From the NCBI RefSeq assembly GCF_030269925.1, contig NC_085121.1:7643501-7707500 (forward strand): a stretch of DNA of 64,000 nucleotides. The letters run 5' to 3'. The stretch's first letter is position 1. The number at the start of each line of letters is the position of its first letter. This DNA is from Bombyx mori. Taxonomy: Eukaryota; Arthropoda; Insecta; Lepidoptera; Bombycidae. Below are positions 1 through 12,300 of the stretch, piece after piece. The position numbers and the translations under genes were made by a program. The notes under the pieces are model-generated. The model saw only the letters and a program-made list of their open reading frames with translations, ran no database searches and was not told the DNA's origin.

Positions 1-357
1 AAGCGGAAAGAGGGCGCGGTGCGGGACGCAAGGTTCGACTGATCTACCAATAACGCGCTCGATACGATTTCCCCTGCCGTCGCGCCTCACCCTCACCACC
101 AAAGTGATCTAAAATTCGGTTCTGCGCAGTCAAGGTCATTTGCTCAAGAAGTTTGCCGGTTACTATAAGAGGGGAGTGAGCGAAGAAATGGTGTATGATA
201 GAAGAGTATGGAAGGAGAAAACATGTTGCGCCGACCCCAGGTGACTGGGAGAAGGGCAGGATAATGATGATTTATTATTTTGCGTTTTCGGTAAAAAGGT
301 TTAGATTTAAGCTACTGTACTTAATTAAAGATGTCCGTATTTTTTGTTTGTTTGTAG
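1..357. other. Left edge, upstream of first visible anoctamin A exon
   Basis: I see no exon here that I can support. If copy A has the structure of its neighbour copy B, this is intron between its sixth and seventh coding exons. The stretch at 195-290 can be read as a short open frame with a Trp-Glu-Lys-Gly-Arg stretch that looks like debris of a retroelement, but I cannot assign it to a family. Confidence 0.3.
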
Positions 358-3300
358 ATAGCGTTTTATTTCGCCTTTTGCGAATTGTTTAATCGTTTCC
401 TGCTCTTAAGTTGCGGAGCTGGTATTGTAATGATTTATGAAGCATTCAAGGAGTTAAATTTGAAGACTGCACTGTACAAAAGACGGGGCGTCGAGTGAGC
501 ATCACTTAAATATATTTTTTTAAAATCGTGTGTCTTATTTTTTTTTAATTTTTTTTATTTCTTAGTTGGGTGGATTCACAGCCCACCTCGTGTTAAGTGG
601 TTACTGGAGCCCATAGACATCTACAACGTAAATGCGCCACCCGCCTTGAGATATAAGTTCTAAGATCTCAGTATAGTTACAACGGCTGCTCTACCCTTCA
701 GACCGAAACACATTACTGCTTCACGGCAGAAATAGGTAAAGCGGTGGTACCTACCCGCGCGGACTCACAAGAGGTCCTACCACCAATACACAGTGCTACA
801 GTTGTTACAGTGCTATTGTACTTAAGGGTCAGTGTAGCACAATAAGGATCTAGTAACATGAAATCGTGCGAGTACTGCATCTTTTTAGGACGTTGAGCAT
901 TTAACAATCCTATTTGACTTAAAGAGGGCGTTGACATCTATGGCCAATATTTAAAGGCTATGACTTGAATAACTTTTAGAACGTTCCTTTTTTTTCCGCG
1001 CTTTCCTATTTTGATGGAGCGAATCGCTCATACACGTGTTCATCAGAAATTGCTGAACGCATTGTAATGACACCGTAATATTTTCTGATACATTAAGACG
1101 TTTTTAATTTTATCGCTTTTCAGGAATACATTTTGCCTGAATGTCGGAAGTTATAAGAATTCGTATATGTGTCCGAATTGTCGTGATTTTAACATATGTC
1201 CATTTACTAGAGTGACTGATCATTGCAAAGAAGTTACATTGGGCTTCATGTTAGAATCTCCGTATATGATTAATTATTATATTTTCATTATGATTTGGGG
1301 TAGGTAACGTCTTCCAAAACTTTTACATTCATTACAACATTCCATGTGACTGTTTGTATTTTATAATGATACTAGATTCTAATGATTTGCAGGAATAATT
1401 TTTATTTTTGTGTGGAAAAGGAGAGAGCACTATCTATCATGGTTGTGGGAAAGTGACTGTGGTAGTACAAGTATATTAAGGTAACTAATAAGGTAACTTG
1501 TACCGTAGATATGTTGGGTGCGAGCGAATTGTCGCTGGTATTAATTTTTTTTTTCTCGGCTTGGTATTGCGGTATCTATACACAACGCAGGAGAAGAATA
1601 GAAGGTCGGAACAGCGTCAACAATCATTAAAAAAATTAATTCTGCATCAAGTTAATAAGCCTGCCAGTAAATAATTCTTAATTCAGTTAATACGCTATCT
1701 TTCTTAGGACAAACCTTTCATCGGGCGTGTAAGACACGTTGTTGATGCAGAATTATTTTTATAATAATAATTGTTGCGTTGTTTCGACTTAATATTCTCC
1801 TCCGCGTAGATACTCTACTCTAATCTTATTAAAATAAAATTATATTTTTTACATTACTATATTGTTTTTGCATGTTTCTGTTTCAGCAATGATTCTCTTG
1901 CATCCAATACACTTAGTCGGGCCATAAATACTGTTACAAAGGAAAACAAAAAAAATTCTATGGCAAATAAAATTTATTACTTTTACAGTGTGTTAGTTTA
2001 ATACATAAATATAAAACAATTTAAAGTATAAAAAGCTTATTCGAAGTGGTCTTCATTGGCTGCAATACAGTCCTTTAAACGTTGAGGCCAGTTATTAATA
2101 GAAGCACGCACTCTTTCCATGGGAAAAATGTTCACTGCCAATCGTACGGATTGTTTTAAGGACTCCAAATTATCATGGCGCTTAGAGCAAGCCGTACTCT
2201 CTAAAACTGACCATAAATCATAATCCAGCGAATTAAGATCAGGACTAGACGACGGCTAGTCTTCAGCTCTGATGAAGTCCGAAACGTTCGTTTCCAACCA
2301 AGACTGCGTAGACCGAGCTTTATAACCTGGTGCCGAGTCTTACTGGAAGGACCATTCTTGATTATTGAACATGGTGTTGTTAAGGAGCTTCACTACCTTC
2401 TCAAGAATGGTATCTTGATACACTTGTGCCGATGTTTTAATACCTTTTTCACAAAAGTATGGCCCAGTCACTCCTTCATAGCTAATACCCCACCAAACCA
2501 TCACTGAAGTCGGATAGTGCCCACATTGCACTCTGTCGACTAATTGGGAAGCTTCCTTAGAGCTTTGCGCATAAATACGGTCATTTTGTTTGTTAAAATG
2601 TTGCTCAATTGTAAACAAATTCTCATCCGTAAACAAAATTTTTCTATGACCTCCTTTTGCGTACCGCTTCAGTAGTTGTTTCGATTTTACCACCCTATTC
2701 TCTTTTAAATTATCTGTTAAGAAATGACCAGTACGTCTCTTATATGCTGCAAGTCCTAAGTCATCTTTTAAAATACGCGACATGGTTCTAGGTGCTATCT
2801 TCATCTCCCGAGATAAAATCTTTGCTTTCGGACAGGATTTCTTCGAATTCTTTCCTTTACTGCTTTGACCACCATTTTCGTACGAACACTACGTGGACGG
2901 CCAGATCTTTTTCTGTCACAAACAGAGGAGGTCTCATTGCACCTATTGATAGCCCGGTACACAAACATTTTACTAATACGAAGCGTATGGAGAGTTTTAA
3001 AAATTGCTTTGGCTCCATACCTACTTTGTCTAATGCAATCACAGCGATTCGGTTCTCTTTATAACCCCACTCCATTTTAATATCGCAAAATATTGTACAA
3101 TATATTGGCGCCAAAATGAGAAAACTCAATGAGAAATCATATAAAAATGACAGATTCCAAATTCAAATGTAATATTTTGTTTATTTTTAATTGTAACATT
3201 ATTTATGGCCAGACTAAGTATTTATGATACATTGATAGCAAATTGTTTTTATTTCTATTATTTTTTGTTCCACAACAGACCCGACCATAAAGCTAACTTC

Positions 3301-6300
3301 AAGACCATCAAGAGATCAAAAGTGACAGGAATATTGAAAAATTACGACAGTGTGTTTACAAAGATATTCAATATTATAAAATCTTTAGCTGTGGTTTTTG
3401 CGCTCGTGAGTAAACTCACTCTATTTAATTATTAGCTAACACAGTTAACAGAAGGAGAATCATTATGGCTGCTACGCGTATAATACGTAATAAAAAATAC
3501 ACAAAAGAAATAATTTTCACTCTAATTCATTGTTTACAGCACAGATTATTAAAATAATCTAATCTAAATCTAGGGCCTCTTGTGGGTCCACCACCCTGCC
3601 TATTTCTGCCGTGAAGCAGTAATGCGTTTCGGTTTGAAGGGTGGGGCAGCCGTTGTAACTATACTTGATATACTTTATAACTTTTATCTCAAGGTGGGTG
3701 GCGCATTTACGTTGTAGATGTCTATGGGCTCCAGTAACCACTTAGCACCAGGTGGGCTGTGAGCTAGTCCACCCTTCTAAGCAATAAATAAAAAATATAT
3801 GCATAGATATTGATTTGTTTTAGCTGTTTACCACGCTTATATGTATAATATAATCACACTTCATCATATATTGTGTGTTCGTAATACATATTATATTATG
3901 GGAGTATGAATAATAATAATAATAAAGCAATGCAACAGAAATGAGTAAAGGATAATATAATATGATAACGTTGTGTATTTTTAGCTTGCTGTAATTTTCC
4001 CGATGACTTTATACTGGGCCAATTTACAATTTCGGATCATACACAAAGTGAAAGCAGAAATTAAAGATCCTAATTATGCGCATTTTGCTGGTCTTGCAAT
4101 ATTTTCTTTGATCTACGTTTTCGTTAATGTGGTTTTTGAAAAGGTATGTACGTACAGGAATAAATAAAAAAAAACTTAACGTTCCACGTAGTTGCAATTC
4201 GTGGCCACGAAAACTGTTATTTATTTAAAACGTCAGAAATAATGTAACTCCAAGAAAAAATGCGAGATTATACTGTAAAAGCAATTTTAATTATGTGTTT
4301 GAAATAAGTTTTGAGCTCGGTTGCTTTTTTAATATTAAATTGGAAATTGCATGATGATTTTTGATGTTAGATACCCCTGCGATAATAATATACTACTTAT
4401 TATGGTATGCTATTTTTGCGGATTTTATTGAATTTTATTGTACCTAAAAATAAGAATATGTCTCGAAATTTTAATCGATTCATATTATCATTAATGTTCG
4501 TTGATCTGGGCAATAGTGTGTGGCTAGACTACGCCATGCTTTGATACATATAACGTATTTAAGAAGACTCTTGAAATAATAAATATTAAAATAATATTTA
4601 TTATATATATAACGTTATTAATAGGTAGGTTAATATAATTGTTTAATGTATTATATTGTGAATATATATATTTTTTCCTTACATTATACGTTAGATTAGT
4701 TTTCGTTATCGTGTTGTTTTGTCGTAATTGTAAGGAACGTTGTTATACAAATTCAGCACTTGTCATGTCTTGTTTTGTCGTGCGCACATAACTTATGTTG
4801 CAAGCCAGATTTCTTTTTATTTGTGTTTTTTATGTATCTTTAGCTTGTGATGTGTATTGTGAGCCTAATAAAATAAATAAATAAATTCGCAGATTATGGA
4901 AAAGCTGTCATATGTAATCGTTTCATTTGAGAATCATAAAACGCAAGACAGTTACGAAAAATCTTTGATTGAAAAGCAATTTGGATCGACGTTCGCTTTT
5001 AATTTTTCGTATTTCATCTTTCTTGGTTTTGTTAAAGTACGTGCCTTTTTACCGGAGTAAATAAATAGCTATGTGTTTATTTTGTATAATAATCAGTTTA
5101 ATAGTGTAATGTAATGTTAAGAACTATAAAAGTCGTACTTTACTGGTGGTAGGATCTCTTGTGATTACTGGTGGTAGGACCTCTTGTGAGTCCGCACGGG
5201 TAGGTACCACCTCCCTGCCTATTTCAGCCGTGAAGGAGTAATGCGTTTCGGTTTGAAGGGTGGCGCAGCCGTTGTAACTATACTGAGACCTTAGAACTTA
5301 TATCTCAAGGTGCGTGGCGCATTTACGTTGTAGATGTCTATGGGCTCCAGTTACCACTTAACACAAGGTGGGCTGTGAGCTCGTCCACTCATCTAAGGAA
5401 TAAAAAAAAAAGTCGTCATGATCATCAAAGATCCATTCGATGCACTCGTATCTACCGATGTGACTATACCGGCATTCAAATCGCGCAGGCGGGAAAGTCG
5501 ACGTCACTCAAAACACGTCATTTCGGATCCTCCCGATCCACTAACGGTGCTTTTAGGTACCTCAAGCACCGGTCATCGCTCTCGTCGAACCCGTCGCTTG
5601 CGACGAAGAGCTCGACGAGTAAATTAACCCACAGACACAGCCCACTGAGTTTCTCGCTGGATCTTCTGAGGTGGTATATTCTGCGAAGCACGGCTCTTGC
5701 TAGGGTTCGTGTTAGCAACGTCGTCAGGTTTGAGCCCCGTGAGCTCACCTACTAGTTAAGGTTACGCTGAAATAGCCTCTCAAGGCTAGCAGCTTAGGTA
5801 GGAAAAAAGAAAAAAAAAACAGGCGAGTGGCATTTTTTCTGAGGGAATATGTACTTTACACGTTTTTACGAACAACTTCCACGATCGAAAGATCATCATC
5901 ATTAATGAAAACAATTTAGAGAATTGTGAAATCACTGGATAGTCATGAATTCCTGTAAGCCAGGATAGGATAGCCGCTACGGAATACAATCAAGAATTCG
6001 ACCTCACGTCTCAACGTCCGCGGCAAAATACACGCAGTGATGTCTAGAGTAGCTACTTAATACATTCACACGTCTATAAAAGAGAAAAAAATATATATTT
6101 TAAGGCATACGATACGGCATTACGATTTCAATCGTATACTAAATTTCTAAGTTCAATTTGATGAACATCCAATATTCTCATTAACAGCTACACCTACAGC
6201 TACACGCTACATCTACACGCTACAGCTACGCGCTACAGTTACACGCTACAGCTACACGCTACAGCTACACGCTACAGCTACACGCTACAGCTACACGCTA

Positions 6301-9300
6301 CAGCTACACGCTGCAGCTAAACGCTACAGCTACACGCTACAGCTACACGCTACAGCTACACGCTACAGCTACACGCTACAGCTACACGCTACAGCTACAC
6401 GCTACAGCTACACGCTACAGCTACGCGCTACAGTTACACGCTACAGCTACACGCTACAGCTACACGCTACAACTACACGCTACAGCTACACGCTACAGCT
6501 CCACGCTACAGCTAAACGCTACAGCTACACGCTCTAGCTATTGCAAGTCCAATTTATAGAAATTGAATTTAAATTTCCTATTTCATTTCTACAGGGAAGA
6601 TTTTATACGTTTCCGTATGATATCGAGATGTGGAATTCGATTGCGGGCGTCGGTGTTATGAATTGCGGTGTGTTTACTTGCGTTAACGAAATGTGCGTGT
6701 TGCTTATCGTCAATGTGTTGTTCAAGAGCATCGTCTTTAGTGGTCTCTCGTCTTTATTTAGGTAAGTAGATCTTATATCAATTGGTGATATCGAGGGGTG
6801 AAAGGCTATATCGTTTAAGGGACATTTTTGCAGAACAACTTTACAATTACAACTTTACATTTTTTCGGGGACAACTTTACAGGAGAGCCATTTAAAGTTT
6901 AAAATTAAAACATTGAACTGTTGATGCCAATATCAAATAAAATGCGTCTTTAATTTATAAAGATAAATGTCGCGTATTAAGCCAAAAATAAAACCAAATA
7001 GTCATTCCCTCCTGAATATAGATGTTGGTTGCACGTATATATACTAAGCTCGGATGGTTAGGTCCCTATTTGTGACATTTATTGCTATTATTGGAGTATA
7101 ACTCTAAATGAAAGAGCTTTGAGATACTCTGGCCTAAAGGAGAAGACGCCTGGTTTGGTTGTATCGAGCGATGAGACTAAGCCAGTGTTAAAATCCGATA
7201 TACTATTTTTTCTAATAGAATATGTTTGTACGTAACTAATGTTCATTAGCAGTTCCGGCACAATTTAACGCTAAATGGGCAATAAGCTTGCTAGTCAAGC
7301 TAGCTAAAATCAAGTAACGAAATTAATTTTGCTTACTTACCCCTTAATGCTTTTACCGGCGTGCTCCCGATGAATTCGACATAAACTTATTCACTTATCG
7401 TCTGCTTTTAAAAAAAAATCCTTGTGTTGATCGAATTCTTCGTAAAAAAGAATTAATCCTTCCATTTCGCATCTATGCTCTCCAATTAATTTCCTGCCGT
7501 GATTTCGTCATTTATAGGCAGTAGCTGCTTTTATTGGTACCGTGTCCAGTGGTCCTAGAGTATATTAGTTATGTTGACCAAACGAACTGGACCAAATGAT
7601 AGGGGTTTCATTTTTAGCAATTGAAATCGAAGAATGCGATTTCAGTACAGTAATTTTTCAATGAAATTTTGCAATAATAGGTGTAGGACGGACTACAATA
7701 AAACTAGAACAACCAATGCTAATGTACCATGCTGGGAAAGAGAATACATATTAAACAACATTAGCGAACAGTTTTACATTAACCAATTTAAGGATCTTGG
7801 TTAGTTATTTTTTTTTAATCTTACCTATTATCAAATTTAAACATATTTTTCAGGTCAGAGGATGTTAGATGATAATATCAGAGTTTAAGCGAACGGTTAA
7901 GTACTATTTCGTAAAGCGTAATATTTCGGTCATTTCGAATTATTCCTACTGCTTACATCCCCATTTTTTCCTATCAAAAATTAACACTGTAGAAACTTAC
8001 ACTTGTAGGTCCCTCCCCGTTCGGATATGCAAAGAATTTTATTTCCTTTTTATTGCCTTCATAGACTTTGATATAGCCTAGGTCATGGTGAGTGTTCACA
8101 GTCGCTCATGGATCCCTATAGCCTGTGCTTTGGTGACTACTTAAATCCTGGACACAACACGCTGAAAAAACACGCCCGGAAATCGTGTACCCAGTAAGTG
8201 TAGTATTGGGAAGTTACAGGTTGAAGAAGAAAGAAGAAGAATTGAATGGCATATCAGTGCACATAACCGGTGATTAAGTTCGACTTCATCTCTTAAGGTT
8301 ACGATATCTAAATAATAAAGCGTGTAGAGTACTTAATTAGTGCTTTATGTCATTGCCGATCAAGAGTTGTAATCTAAACAAATAAATTAAATAAATAATA
8401 CAATTAACTTAGGGTATTTACTATTAAAAAGGTTATTCGAAAAAGCGGCGTGACACGATAACCCTCTAATTACCTAACTGACTTAGACGACAGGATAACG
8501 CAAAGTCGTCGTCTTCTTAAACATGTCTTATCGGTTCCTCTCGATTAGCTCTCGGTGTTTTTAGGCTCTCCAAGCACCGGTCACCGCTACACCGTAAGAG
8601 TTCGTCGTGCAGTAATCCCACAGATACAACCCACTGAGATTCTTGACGGATCTTCTCAGTGGGTCGCGATTCCAATGCGGTGGTAGAAGCTGTGCTCTTG
8701 CTAGGGATAATGTTAGCAATTCTCTCAGGTTGAGCCCGTGAGTTCCCTTGCCCTTTGCGCGTAGCTGGAATAGCCTCTTATGCTACCAGCGAATAAGTAG
8801 GAATAAAACAAATTTGAAACCGCATAATTTCTAATAATAAAATTTTGTCTTTTGAATCAGCTATTCAATTTGCCATGAGTGTACTATTTGTTGGTGCTTT
8901 TCCACTCGCCCCAATTATAATTTTGATTGGAAACGTGCTGAAAATGAGGTAAGTTTATTCAAAATGTCGCTAAGAGCATATGTATATTTTTTTTAAGCAT
9001 TTGATGGTGTATTTTGACAATCTTCAAACTGATTTAACTAAAAAACAATGACCGTGATCTAATTTGAGGCTTAATATTCATGAATGTACGTATCATGAGT
9101 ATTTGTCTACAACAGTAGACATGCTTAGACCACTTGCACAATAACACTTAAAGTCTGATTATTTCACCAATTTGTATGCTTCGAGCCTATTGACCCAAAA
9201 GGATGATAATAGTGTACTAATAAAGTAATACAGCTACGCGATACTGACTTTGGCCTTTTTCCATCATTTACTTCATTATTCTTCGATAGGTGCTATATTT

Positions 9301-12300
9301 CTTTTTACTTCTAGTCTACATTCTAGTTTGAAGAATAATTGAATAGTTCAATTGTTTCACAGATATAATTCGTGGTACTTTCTGTTGGGAAGCCGACGCC
9401 CGTTATTACACGACAGTTTGGGAATAGTTAACTGGCGGAATATTATAACAGCGATTGCTTTCGCGTCTGTTATTTCAAATGTACTTATATTATTATTTAA
9501 TTTTATACTGTTAATTTTGCAGGATTTTATACTTTAAAATTAAAATAATAACTATTGTTCTTAACTGTAGCATACGGATATGATGAAACAAGAAATAACC
9601 CAATTGTAGATTTCGCTTAAGTACCTAGGACGTTGATAAAAATGCAGATTATTCTGGATGCTAATTTGAAATGAGGAATTTCTTAGGAAGATAGTTAGTT
9701 ATATACGACCTAGAAGTATGTGTATAGAAGAGATAAGATATGTATATAGAGTTAGGCAGCGCCTTGGCTCTGCCCCTGGCATTGCTGAAGTCCATGGGCG
9801 ACGGTAACCACTCACCATCAGGTGGGCCATATGCTCGTCTGCCTACAAGGGCAATACAAAAATAAAAAAAAAGATTATAGAAGCCTGTAAATAAAATTTG
9901 ACATATGCCTGAGGAATTCTGCTTGATCCACGTTATCTGTATTTAATTGATAATATAGTAATTTTATTAGCTGGCTCTCAAAGACTAGGCGCGGCTTACT
10001 GATTTTAACAATATGCACCTACCATTCTTTCCCATGTAAATTCTAAATTCTTAATAGGTAGATCTTTTATTTTTGGTTTTCACGAGTCGTGGACATAATT
10101 CAAGAAAATTACATTTACGGGTTAACACCTTCACTGCGTGACAGGCCCATATCGGCCAGCCGCGGTACTTATAACTTGGGAGGGACGAAGAAAACTTTGT
10201 GCGTCTCGCTCGTGCAAACCGATTATTTCAGGTGTTTGTAATAGTTCGACACCGATAATTATATTCTATAAATTGTGTACAGTTTGTTTTCGCAAAGTTA
10301 TAGCATTTTAATTTACCCTAGTGATGGTGCGTCGAGAAAAACCTGCCACGCACTGGTGGAAATTTTTAATTGCTTTATTTCATAGATGTGTGGACGAGCT
10401 CACAGCTCACCTGGTGTTAAGTGGTTACCGGAGCCCATAGACATCTACAACGTAAATGCCGCCACCCACCTTGAGACAGTTACAACGGGTTCCCTCACCC
10501 TTCAAACCGAAACGCATTACTGCTTCACGGCAGAAATAGGTAGGGTGGTGGTACCTACCCGTGCGAACTCACAAGAGGTCCTACCACCAGTGAATGAATA
10601 TCGTTGGGGGCGCATTTCGACCCGCCGCAGCACCAGACCAAGGCTTATTATTTTACTTTCCACGAAACGGAAATAATGCGTGTAATGACAATAGTAGATG
10701 CGAGATTAAATCGTATAAATCGTATATTTCTGCCGTGAAACAGTAATGCGTTTCGGTTTGAAGGGTGGGGTAGCCGTTGTAACTAACTATACTTGAGACC
10801 TTAGACCTTATATCTCAAGGTAGATGGCGGATTTACGTTGTAGATGTCTATGGGCTCCAGTAACCACTTAACACCAGGTGGGCCGTGAGCTTGTCCATCC
10901 ATCTAAGCAATAAAAATAAAAAGGTATTATTTAATGCCATAGGTAATTAATTACTCGTGCTTTTACATGGTTGCGTTCCTTTTTGAAGGTTCTTATGATG
11001 GTGCTGAACACGAGAACGGCCCAAGCGGAATTCTACGAATGGTTCGGTTATCAATACAATACTGATTGGGTTTCGTTTCATTCAACACTGTTCGACGTGT
11101 CGGTTCGTTTCCATTGTTTACGTATTTACGATTCCGGTATTTATTGTTTGTTGGAAACGTTCTTCAGCTCGTATGTTATCGTTCTGTAAAGAACCCCCAG
11201 CCTGTTTGTCTTTTTTTTAAAGTAATCTACACTTTACTACTTGTTCTTTAAAAAAAATTAATTTACATTTCGTTACGGCACTGATTGACTCCCAAATTCT
11301 CAGTTGGAGAACTGTGTTGCACGAAGTATGAATATTGATTGACTTTTAAAGTTGGAAAATAAAATAAACTAAGTAAAAATGCTGAAACTGCAATATAAGT
11401 TTTTTTTTTATTGCTTAGATGGGTGAACGAGCTCTCAGCCCGCCTGGTGTTAAGTGGTTACTGGAGCCCATAGACATATACAACGTAAATGCGCCACCCA
11501 CCTTGAGATAAAGGTCTCAGTATAGTTACAACGGCTGCCCCACCCTTCAAACCTAAACGCATTACTGCTTCACGGCAGAAATAGGCAGGGTGGTGGTACC
11601 TACCCGTGTGGACTCACAAGAGTATAATGAAATTACAATCGCGGATAAAACAAAAGTTTTTATGCTGAGTGCACCATAAGGGCATTTATTTATACAGGAG
11701 TATTTATTTATATATTGATTTATACATAGCAGTTCGTTCGTTCTTTCGCAGGATTTCACTAAGAATGCGATCGTGGCTAAGGCCTACAAAAAATATAAAG
11801 GTTTTAAACCAAAAAAATGTATTTTTCCCGGTGAGTTACTTTTTTTCTGTTTGGATTTATCGATATCTCAGGCACCTACCCGGATTTTCATATTTTACAT
11901 AAACAAATCTCTGTATCTATTTCCATTATCATCTGGCGGAGCTTCCATATTATGACAATTTGCCTTTGAACCGTGATTTCCCCATTCTGAAAAGGCGACT
12001 ATGCTACGCTATTGCTTCTATTGAAATGCTACTTGATGACTTTGATGTCGATATCACACACACTTTCCCTAATGTGCTAATGACTGTACCGAATTACGCC
12101 ACAATATGAATTACTTAGGAATGTACTTATACATAAGACAAACATACAAAGAAGCATTAAGGACGAAATATTTTAAATTTTTAATTACAGGACGAAAACA
12201 AATGTACAAAGGGAAGATGACACCTTTGATATACGAAAGTAGATCTAAAAATACTGTGATGCAAAAGCTGATTTTGTTTCAGGTTACAAAGTATTAATTT

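Noticed and set aside
5375..5755. 126-aa plus-strand frame
   Set aside because: It crosses the end of a SINE and a LINE 3' tail; the coding-like part is the relic of a LINE ORF2 C-terminus in another frame.
6186..6540. CRISPR-like repeat array
   Set aside because: It is a head-to-tail 13-bp minisatellite with no unique spacers, in a eukaryotic intron.
7869..8081. 70-aa plus-strand frame in anoctamin A intron
   Set aside because: No acceptor or donor in phase and no counterpart in copy B.
10386..10676. 96-aa plus-strand frame
   Set aside because: Lies in an antisense SINE copy; many SINE copies here give similar short frames.
11900..12107. Extra anoctamin A exon
   Set aside because: Copy A phases close without it and copy B has nothing similar at the same place; kept only as a weak transposase remnant.
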